A stretch of DNA of 64,000 nucleotides from CAMCXE01 sp046347475. GTDB lineage: Bacteria > Pseudomonadota > Gammaproteobacteria > Pseudomonadales > Cellvibrionaceae. The notes under the pieces are model-generated. The model ran no database searches, was not told the origin of the DNA, and worked only from the letters and a program-made list of their open reading frames with translations. Positions 44,394 through 50,754 of this stretch are shown in pieces. Each line of letters begins with the position of its first letter. The stretch's first letter is position 1. Location of the stretch: assembly GCA_046347475.1 (NCBI GenBank), contig JAXMGD010000001.1, forward strand, positions 868,001 to 932,000, given 5' to 3'. The translations under genes and the position numbers were made by a program.

Positions 44394-44500
44394 CCGCTAA
44401 TAGTAGGGGCAACCCTTGTGGTTGCCCGTTTTTAGCAGGGTTGATAGCGTAATCCTGCGGTGTGTGGGCACCCACAAGGGGTGCCCCTACGGCCTAGGTA
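44394..44500. repeat. duplicated palindromic repeat, copy 1
   Basis: Starts CCGCTAATAGTAGGGGCAAC and ends GCCCCTACGGCCTAGGTA. It contains the hairpin GGGCAACC-CTTGT-GGTTGCCC and the hairpin GGGCACCC-ACAAG-GGGTGCCC, and its two ends (GTAGGGGC and GCCCCTAC) are complementary. The second copy at 44580-44687 has about 90 percent the same bases by eye. Variants occur at 25622 and near 63826. Confidence 0.8.
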
Positions 44501-44579
44501 AGCGCAGCGTAATCCGGGGTGTTGCGAAAAACCCGGATTTCGTTTCACTTCATCCGGGCTACGCGCGCTATAAATTTAC

Positions 44580-44687
44580 CCGCTAATAGTAGGGGCAACC
44601 CTTGTGGTTGCCCAATTTTTAGCAGGGTAGATGGCGTAATCCTGAGTTGTGTGGGCACCCACAAGGGGCGCCCCTACGGCCTAGGTA
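44580..44687. repeat. duplicated palindromic repeat, copy 2
   Basis: Direct repeat of 44394-44500, in the same orientation, 79 bases after the end of the first copy. Differences are a few substitutions (GGGTAGATGGCG for GGGTTGATAGCG; GAGTTGTGTGGG for GCGGTGTGTGGG; GGGGCGCCCC for GGGGTGCCCC) and one extra base in the T-rich part. Both copies are preceded by CGCGCTATAAATT, so the duplication includes some flank. Confidence 0.8.
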
Positions 44688-44722
44688 AATACCCTAAATT
44701 ACTACCTATTAAAAACAAACAT

Positions 44723-45232
44723 TTAATCCCCAACCGGCCCATAACGAATATCCAACACATAATAAATATCCACCTTGTCCGCTAAGGTTAGCCTAATTTC
44801 ATCATCCAGGGTTTTACCTAACATGGCTTTGGCTAAAGGGGCATCCAGGCTGATTTTATTGGCTTTTAAATCAAATTCATCCGGCCCCACTATGCGGTAG
44901 GTGAGGGTGCTGCCGTCGTCTTTTTCTAGAGTTACAAAGGCGCCGAAATAAATTTTGCTGGGGTCGTCCGGTGTGTTATCGACAATTTTTAATACATCCA
45001 AACGGCGGCTTAAATAACCTATGCGGCGGTCAATTTCCCGCAGGCGGCGTTTGCCGTAAATGTAATCGCCATTTTCCGAGCGGTCGCCATTTTTGGCCGC
45101 TTCATGCACCACTTGGGTCACTTTGGGCCGCTCCTCATGCCATAAATGTTGCAACTCCGCCTGCAGTGTTTGCCAGCCCTCGCGGGTAATGTAGGGGGCG
45201 CTTGTGGGGGCGGGGGGGCGGTAGCGGCTCAT
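44723..45232 (-). CDS. greB: transcription elongation factor GreB
   Basis: GreB rescues backtracked RNA polymerase by stimulating transcript cleavage. The 169-residue protein has the N-terminal coiled coil with YITREGWQTLQAELQHLW and the two acidic residues of the tip region in AAKNGDRSENGDYIYGKRRLREIDRRI, the stretch that distinguishes GreB from GreA, and the C-terminal FKBP-like domain (VTLEKDDGSTLTYRIVGPDEFD). Its start overlaps the stop of the S9 peptidase gene (ATGA), so the two are translated together. In other gamma-proteobacteria greB is not usually linked to this peptidase. Confidence 0.95.
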   Translation of the reverse strand: MSRYRPPAPTSAPYITREGWQTLQAELQHLWHEERPKVTQVVHEAAKNGDRSENGDYIYGKRRLREIDRRIGYLSRRLDVLKIVDNTPDDPSKIYFGAFVTLEKDDGSTLTYRIVGPDEFDLKANKISLDAPLAKAMLGKTLDDEIRLTLADKVDIYYVLDIRYGPVGD

Positions 45233-47115
45233 GGGCCCATCACCTGTTGGTAAAAATGCTGCTCGGCAGCAAGCTGCTGGGCGATGGAGGCCGCCTGGCG
45301 AAAGCCGTGGCCCTCGTCGGCAAATTCCACATAGGTCACGGCGGTGCCCTGGGTGCGCAGCCGTGCAACCAACTCCTGGGCCTGATTTGGCGGCACTACC
45401 TTATCCAGCAGCCCTTGGAAGATGAGCACTGGGCAGCGGATCTGCTCGGCGGCAAACAGCGGCGAGCGCGCTCGGTAGAGGGCGGCCTGCTCGGGGTAGG
45501 GGCCGACTAACCGATCCAAATAACGCGCTTCAAAGGTGTGGGTGTCCTCGGCGAGGAGGGCTAAATCGCCAATCCCATAGAGGCTGACGCCGCCATCAAA
45601 GCTGTGGTGAAAGGCCAGTGCCGCCAGCACGCTAAAGCCACCGGCGCTGCTGCCTTTGATAAACCTCAGCCCCGCCAGGCCCTGGGCGCTCACCCATTGG
45701 GCGGCGTTGCACAGGTCTTCAACATCTGCTTGCCCCCAGAGGCCGTGCAAACTCTGCCGGTAGGCGCGGCCAAAGCCGGTGCTGCCCCGGTAGTTCACAT
45801 CCAGCACAGCAAAGCCCCGGCTAGTCCAGTATTGATTTTTAAAATTCAACAGGGCGGAGGTTTGCCCGGTGGGGCCGCCGTGGCACAAGACGATTACCGG
45901 CGGCAGGCCCTCGGGCGTGGCGTAGCCTGGGTTGTGGGGCGGGTAATAAAAGGCGTGGATGTTGTAACCGGCGCTGGGCACATAAATGCTTTGGGGTGCG
46001 CTGTAATACTCGGCCAGCGGGTCGGCTTTGGCTGCGGCTAGGGGGGTGAGGGTTTGGTCGCTGTAGCGCAGTATCTCAATCGGCCCTTGAGGTTTGGCGG
46101 CCAGTAAGAGGGCGCCGCCGTCGATGGCAGCAAGTTGGCTGATGTGAGGGTAGTCTGTGAGCAACACCTGCAGCTTGCCAGTGTGGGTATTGATGCAGGC
46201 TAAGTGCCACAGGCCATCCTGGGTGTAACACGCCAGTATTTCCTGCGGGCCGCTAAAACAATAGCTGCTCATACCGCTGACCCAGCGCGGTGTGGTGCAC
46301 TCGGCGGCCATGGGCGCAATGGCTTCAACGCTGTGGGTGGTGGGGTTTAAGCGGTAGAGGTTCCACCAATTGGAGCTATCGCTCACCCAATAGAGCGCGC
46401 CGTCTGGGCCAAACAGGGGCTGAGCTATGGCTTGCTCGGCGTCTTCAGCCACCAGAGTGTGGACGCTTGCCAGGCTGCCGTCGGGCTGAATGTCAGCGAG
46501 CAGCAGTGCGGTGGCGTCCCAGGGCATATGCCCCTGTTGCCATTGGATAAAAGCCAATTTATCCCCGCAGGGGGAGAGGCAGGGGTAGGCGTAAAAGTCG
46601 GCGCCGCTGAGCAATATCCTGGGGGTTTGCCGCTCTTGGGCGAGCTCGATGCTAACCAGGCTCAGTTGCGAGAGTCCTGCAGAAGGGGTTTCCATCACGG
46701 CGATCAGGCGCGCGCGTTTGGCATCCCACAGCACATCGCCAAAGCGGTTACCGCCGCTGGTGAGGCAGGAAGGTGCTGCCTCGGTTAAAAAATTTAGCGC
46801 ATAAAGGTTTTGATCGGCGGCGTTCACCCAGATGAGCCACTCGCCCGCCAGCCAAAAGGGGCAGCCGCCGTACTCCAGCAACTGGCTGCGGGCACTGTGC
46901 TCTGGCGGCAACAATTCGCGCTTGGTGCCATCGGGCAACTGGGCCACAATAACCTGGCGGCCCTTTTCGGCCGGTCGGGCTTCCAGCCAAAACAACCAGC
47001 CCATGGCCCCCTGGGGGTACATGGGGTTAGTGGCGCTGGCGAGGACGGCGTCAAGGTCAATGGGGGATTCCCAACATCCGTAAGGGGCGTGTTTTGAAGG
47101 TAGAGGGTTTGGCAT
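45229..47115 (-). CDS. S9-family peptidase (dipeptidyl aminopeptidase/acylaminoacyl peptidase type)
   Basis: The 628-residue protein has an N-terminal beta-propeller region (residues 1-370, opening YGCWESPIDLDAVLA) and a C-terminal alpha/beta-hydrolase domain. The nucleophile Ser is in KGSSAGGFSVLA, the Asp in FQGLLDKVVPPNQAQ and the His in ADEGHGFR, the order of a prolyl-oligopeptidase triad. There is no signal peptide, so it is probably cytosolic. The start overlaps the start of tilS on the other strand by 22 bases, and its stop overlaps greB. Substrate range cannot be predicted. Confidence 0.92.
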   Translation of the reverse strand: MPNPLPSKHAPYGCWESPIDLDAVLASATNPMYPQGAMGWLFWLEARPAEKGRQVIVAQLPDGTKRELLPPEHSARSQLLEYGGCPFWLAGEWLIWVNAADQNLYALNFLTEAAPSCLTSGGNRFGDVLWDAKRARLIAVMETPSAGLSQLSLVSIELAQERQTPRILLSGADFYAYPCLSPCGDKLAFIQWQQGHMPWDATALLLADIQPDGSLASVHTLVAEDAEQAIAQPLFGPDGALYWVSDSSNWWNLYRLNPTTHSVEAIAPMAAECTTPRWVSGMSSYCFSGPQEILACYTQDGLWHLACINTHTGKLQVLLTDYPHISQLAAIDGGALLLAAKPQGPIEILRYSDQTLTPLAAAKADPLAEYYSAPQSIYVPSAGYNIHAFYYPPHNPGYATPEGLPPVIVLCHGGPTGQTSALLNFKNQYWTSRGFAVLDVNYRGSTGFGRAYRQSLHGLWGQADVEDLCNAAQWVSAQGLAGLRFIKGSSAGGFSVLAALAFHHSFDGGVSLYGIGDLALLAEDTHTFEARYLDRLVGPYPEQAALYRARSPLFAAEQIRCPVLIFQGLLDKVVPPNQAQELVARLRTQGTAVTYVEFADEGHGFRQAASIAQQLAAEQHFYQQVMGP

Positions 47116-48413
47116 CGCAGGGTGGACACATTCAGCTGGTGGAGGAGTTTGCCGAGTCTATGGCGGCAGCTGTGCCGGCACAAGGTTATTGGGTGGCCCT
47201 AAGCGGCGGGCTCGATTCCATGGTGTTAGCCCACCTGGCCCAGCAGGTTTTGCCCGCGGTGCGTTTTATCCACATCAACCACGGCCTCTCCCCGCACGCC
47301 GAGGCCTGGCAGCAGCAGGTTGTAAGCTGGGCGCAGAGCATTGGCCTGGCCGGAGTTTGCCTTAGCGTGCAGGTAGAAAAAAGCGGCCTGAGCCTAGAAG
47401 CCGCCGCCCGCGCGGCGCGTTATCAGGCGTTTGAGTCCATCCTTAAACCGGGCGAAGCCCTCCTGTGCGGCCACCACCAGCAGGATCAAGCAGAGACTTT
47501 TTGCCTGCGCCTGATGCGCGGCAGTGGTTTAACGGGCCTTGCCGCCATGGCCCCCAGCCGCCCCCTAGGCTGCGCCGTTTTACTGCGGCCGCTACTCAAC
47601 ATCCCGCGCGCGCGCCTGCTGGCCTATGCCCAGGCGCACAGCTTTAATTGGGTTGAAGACGAGAGCAACCAAGACCTGCGCTTTGACCGCAACTGGCTGC
47701 GCCACGCATTAATTCCTACGCTCGCCCAGCGCTGGCCCAAGGCCAGCGAGCAGATCGCCCAGACTTGCCTGCGCCTGCAGCAGGAGCAGCAATTGCTGCA
47801 GGAGTACCTGGCGGCAGACCTGCTCGCCTGCGCGCCAAGGGCTGAACGCCTGGGCCACAGCATGCTGCTGGCGCCTTTAGCGCAAGGCAGTGACGCGCGC
47901 CGCAGCGGCATTTTGCGCTGCTGGTTCGACAGCCTCGGCACTCTGCCACCGAGCCAAGCGGTATTGGCGCAGATGCACGCCCTAATACACAGCCGCGCCG
48001 ACAGCGAAGCCTGCGTCAGCTGGGGCTGCTGGCACCTGCGCCGCTACAACGGCCGGTTGTATGTGTTGCCGCAGGTGCCCACGCTCAGCTCCGACTGGCA
48101 AGCCCAGTGGCACACGCAGGTGCCGCTGCACCTGGCCAACGGCAGTTGTATAAGCGCCGCACCCAGCGCCGAGGGGCTGGCCCCAGGCACCTACACTTTG
48201 CGCCTGCGCCAGGGCGGTGAGCGCAGCCACCCCGCCCAACGCCAGCATTCCCAAACCCTCAAAAAACTCCTCCAAGAGGCCGCCCTTGAACCCTGGCTGC
48301 GCAACCAGCTGCCGCTGGTATACAGCGAGAATTGTTTGGTGGCGGTGGGGGATTTATGGCTCGAGCGCGGGCACAGTGTGGAAAATGGGGTGCAGCTTAA
48401 GTGGCATTTTTAG
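47094..48413 (+). CDS. tilS: tRNA(Ile)-lysidine synthase TilS
   Basis: TilS converts cytidine 34 of the CAU tRNA-Ile to lysidine, which lets it read AUA. The 439-residue protein has the PP-loop ATP motif ALSGGLDSMVLAHL, HINHGLSPHAEAWQ, the LCGHHQQDQAETFCLRLMRGSGLTGLAAM block and the C-terminal domains. The start is TTG 47094, with AAGGGG six bases upstream; GTG 47139 or ATG 47160 would also fit. The TTG start lies inside the divergent peptidase gene, an unusual arrangement, so the N-terminus is uncertain by up to 22 residues. Confidence 0.93.
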   Translation: MKVEGLASQGGHIQLVEEFAESMAAAVPAQGYWVALSGGLDSMVLAHLAQQVLPAVRFIHINHGLSPHAEAWQQQVVSWAQSIGLAGVCLSVQVEKSGLSLEAAARAARYQAFESILKPGEALLCGHHQQDQAETFCLRLMRGSGLTGLAAMAPSRPLGCAVLLRPLLNIPRARLLAYAQAHSFNWVEDESNQDLRFDRNWLRHALIPTLAQRWPKASEQIAQTCLRLQQEQQLLQEYLAADLLACAPRAERLGHSMLLAPLAQGSDARRSGILRCWFDSLGTLPPSQAVLAQMHALIHSRADSEACVSWGCWHLRRYNGRLYVLPQVPTLSSDWQAQWHTQVPLHLANGSCISAAPSAEGLAPGTYTLRLRQGGERSHPAQRQHSQTLKKLLQEAALEPWLRNQLPLVYSENCLVAVGDLWLERGHSVENGVQLKWHF

Positions 48414-48434
48414 AATTAATTTAATGGCGAGCCC

Positions 48435-49199
48435 ATGCTGAATAAATTCCACACCCAGGGGTTTAGCCTGCTGCGCAATTTTTTAACGGCCGGTGAACTG
48501 GCCGAATTAAATCAGGTTTTGCGCGCATTTCACCGCGCCTGGCTAGAGGACAACGCCGAGGCCTATCAGCGCGGCGCCATTAATTCAGCCTATCTCACCG
48601 GCGCGCGGTATTTAAATTCGCGTGCTCGGCAGACGCTGTGGGGCTTTTTAGCATCCAATCAATTAATGGCGCAGGTTGCCCAGGTGTTTAGTGAACCTGC
48701 CTGTTTTATGAATACACAATTATTTTTCGACCCTTTTAATCCAGAGCAGAAAAATTATTGGCATCGGGATTTTCAATACCACCTCAACCTGGCTGAGCAG
48801 CAACAGGCCCTAAGCGGGCCACAGGTCATTCACTTTAGAATACCTATGGTGCCTGAGCGCGGCATTGAACTGGTGCCGTCTAGCCACAAGCGCTGGGATA
48901 CGGCAGAAGAGCTTGATGTGCGCTTAGAGCGCAATGGGCGCAGGTGTTTCGACCCGCTTAGCAACGCCACAAGGCTCGCGCTGAATGCCGGTGATTTATT
49001 AATATTTTCGGCTGCCTGCATCCATCGTGGGCTGTACGGTTTAAATCGCTTGGCATTAGATATTTTATTTTGCGACCCAGCGCCAGAATTATTGCGTCAT
49101 ATTAATGCGGATTGCCTACCCACCGCAGCGGACATGGCGCGTATGCAAAACCCTGCGGCGTTTTTACGCGCGTCCAATTGCGTCGTGAGTGGTAAATAG
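48435..49199 (+). CDS. phytanoyl-CoA dioxygenase (PhyH) family protein
   Basis: The 254-residue protein is a predicted Fe(II)/2-oxoglutarate-dependent oxygenase. The opening FHTQGFSLLRNFLTAGELAELN is typical of PhyH. The iron ligands are probably the His and Asp in NYWHRDFQYH and a distal His in IHRGLYGLNRLALDI, whose Arg would bind 2-oxoglutarate. The protein lacks a signal peptide. It starts 22 bases after tilS and could be co-transcribed. Family members hydroxylate varied small molecules; the substrate here is unknown. Confidence 0.85.
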   Translation: MLNKFHTQGFSLLRNFLTAGELAELNQVLRAFHRAWLEDNAEAYQRGAINSAYLTGARYLNSRARQTLWGFLASNQLMAQVAQVFSEPACFMNTQLFFDPFNPEQKNYWHRDFQYHLNLAEQQQALSGPQVIHFRIPMVPERGIELVPSSHKRWDTAEELDVRLERNGRRCFDPLSNATRLALNAGDLLIFSAACIHRGLYGLNRLALDILFCDPAPELLRHINADCLPTAADMARMQNPAAFLRASNCVVSGK

Positions 49200-49279
49200 G
49201 GGGCTGGTCTCACATTCACGGCTTAAACCCGCATCCCTGCGCCAACCTATACCCGTTGAATTAGAAATAGGTTTAAAGC

Positions 49280-49540
49280 TTATTGCCCCGCGTCGGCAAT
49301 ACATTTTTTAGTAAAACTATTTTTGGCGGCGCCAAAGAGTTTTTTCTCAACAGCCTTGGCTTCACAGTCAACCTTGGCGGAAGCCGCTTTGGCATCCTTC
49401 TCACACTTTTTCATAAAACTTGTCTGTGCCGCCCCTGCGAGTTTTTTCTCGGCGGCTTTGGCTTCGCAACTGGCCTCAGCGGCAAAACTTGCATGGGCTA
49501 AAAAAATAAGGATAAAAGGTGCTAACAGAATTTTATTCAT
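49280..49540 (-). CDS. psiF: PsiF-repeat periplasmic protein
   Basis: From ATG 49540 the protein has 86 residues; a longer frame to 49591 is not needed. A signal peptide (residues 1-20, cleavage after SFA) precedes two copies of the PsiF repeat: CEAKAAEKKLAGAAQTSFMK and CEAKAVEKKLFGAAKNSFTK, each followed by KC, so every repeat carries two Cys. PsiF of Escherichia coli is phosphate-starvation induced and of unknown function. I see no clear Pho box. The 'psiF' name rests on the repeat only. Confidence 0.85.
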   Translation of the reverse strand: MNKILLAPFILIFLAHASFAAEASCEAKAAEKKLAGAAQTSFMKKCEKDAKAASAKVDCEAKAVEKKLFGAAKNSFTKKCIADAGQ

Positions 49541-49793
49541 GGCTGAATTTCCGCTGTGGATGAGGTAGGGCACTATAGGGTTCGGGCGCAAATTCTGTCA
49601 ATTTAACCTGGGCGGGTGTTGGCCATACTCCCGGTTGCGCCGGTAACAATTTATCAGTACTTCGCTATTTTTGCGCTATATCAAACTAGCCAGCTTGGCC
49701 AGTTGATCAGCATCAAAGGTCATTTTTCGCCTTGCGCCAGACTTAAACCATAGAAAGATTAATTCATTTCCATTGTGTTGAGTCGAGGTGTTT

Positions 49794-49913
49794 ATGTATC
49801 TGCCAGCTATTGTTGTAACGGTTACGCTTGTTGCCACTTTATTATTGTTAGGTGTAGGTGGTGCGGGTTTAATTATCGCTGATAATAAATGCACTGGTTT
49901 GCGTCACCACTAG
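49794..49913 (+). CDS. possible 39-residue membrane protein
   Basis: A short frame from ATG 49794, with GAGG about seven bases upstream, encodes MYLPAIVVTVTLVATLLLLG and a further GVGGAGLIIADNKC segment, ending in a short charged/aromatic-free tail LRHH. The first 30 residues form one membrane helix with a glycine-rich end. It may be a genuine small membrane protein or the remains of a lipoprotein-like gene. No family recognised; no conservation could be tested. Confidence 0.35.
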   Translation: MYLPAIVVTVTLVATLLLLGVGGAGLIIADNKCTGLRHH

Positions 49914-50060
49914 CAGCTGGTTGAATTAGGTTGGCGGCGGCTTGGCAAACCAAATTTGGCGCAAAAACAGGACGACTGAGGTAGGGCAATGCGGGAGCAA
50001 TTGCCGAGTGTGCACGAAGTAAATGAGGTTTTTTGCCAAATTTAACGCCGCCAGAGTTAG

Positions 50061-50171
50061 GGAACCTCTGATTAAGGTGTATTTTCAAAAACGCACGAGT
50101 ATGTCCATGTAGCTCCGGCGCGGGCTTCCTGCCCGCGACGGTTTTGAAAATACCCCTTAATCAGAGCTTCC
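50061..50171 (-). repeat. nested palindromic element, copy B
   Basis: The outer arms GGAACCTCTGATTAAGGTGT plus ATTTTCAAAA (50061-50090) and the right end (50142-50171) are complementary over about 30 bases with two or three mismatches. Inside is an inner hairpin GCGGGC-TTCC-TGCCCGC and, on the minus strand after it, the core GAGCTACATGGACATACTCG TGCG. Layout and core match 25777-25880 and 50203-50332; arm sequence differs from the former. Confidence 0.85.
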
Positions 50172-50202
50172 TAGCAAGGTAGTATTTCAACAAGCTGTTA
50201 CC

Positions 50203-50332
50203 GAAGCTCTGATCAATTCCAAATGTTGACTCTTTTCAAAAGCGCCCGGGTACTTCCCTAAAGCTTCGGCGCGGGCTCCATGCTCGCGACGGTTTTGAAA
50301 AGAATCAAAATTTGGAATTAATCAGAGGCTCC
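50203..50332 (-). repeat. nested palindromic element, copy C
   Basis: The left arm (50203-50241) starts GAAGCTCTGATCAATTCCAA and the right arm (50293-50332) is complementary over about 38 bases with a few mismatches. The inner hairpin GCGGGC-TCCAT-GCTCGC and the core AGCTTTAGGGAAGTACCCGG GCGC (minus strand) match copy B. The outermost CTCTGATTAAT ends are shared with copy B, but the 20 bases after them are unrelated while still paired. Confidence 0.85.
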
Positions 50333-50717
50333 TTAAACAAATGTACCGGATAGTTTCTGTGTAGTCGGTGCCAATAGAGCGCGCCGTTACGGGAATGCTC
50401 ATTTTAACTCTTGCCGGGTGAATATGAGGCGCGAATGGATTCGGCCTAAGCCCACCTGCGTCTGCTTTTGTCGATAAGTGTTCGGGCCAGGGATGGTGTA
50501 AGGGCATGCTTTGAATACACCCGCCCTGTGGTATCACCCCGCCAGATCCCGGCGAGCAAACAACCTTTCCATGGGCTTTGGCCTTTAAATAGGCTCGTCC
50601 GCACATACCCAGGGCAAACCCCTGTGGCACAATGGCTGCCCCGTAGTAATTTATCAGCAGCCCACTCATGGCCCTTTTCTATACCCGGCAATATACCCCT
50701 GGGGTTAATCCACTATA

Positions 50718-50743
50718 CTTCCTGAATACCTGGTATTAGGAAG
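50718..50743 (+). promoter_or_regulatory. hairpin covering the likely ribosome-binding site of the hybrid kinase gene
   Basis: CTTCCTGAATACC and GGTATTAGGAAG form a near-perfect dyad (one bulged G). As RNA it would give a stem of 11 pairs with a CTG loop. The right arm contains AGGAAG (50738-50743), the only Shine-Dalgarno-like sequence before ATG 50755. The dyad could therefore shield translation, or act on DNA as an operator. TATACT at 50714-50719 may be a -10 box. Confidence 0.45.
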
Positions 50744-50754
50744 ATAGATCAGTC

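Larger units (their letters stand above)
44210..44722. other. 513-bp gap occupied by repeated palindromes
   Basis: Apart from the duplicated block at 44394-44500 and 44580-44687 and the 'atccgggcta' palindrome between them (44505-44562), nothing else is visible. It separates the membrane metalloprotease-like gene from greB; both are on the minus strand. Confidence 0.65.
49914..50754. other. 841-bp intergenic region with two large palindromes
   Basis: The stretch up to 50060 and from 50333 to 50700 holds no supported gene. Minus-strand frames of up to 115 codons over 50322-50691 are open but lack ribosome-binding sites and known motifs, and could be gene remnants. The palindromes at 50061-50171 and 50203-50332 and the hairpin at 50718-50743 are the real features. 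Confidence 0.55.

Noticed and set aside
50322..50691. Minus-strand open frames of 115 and 81 codons upstream of the hybrid kinase
   Set aside because: They overlap each other in different frames, one begins inside a palindromic element, and no motif or start signal supports either; at best a gene remnant.
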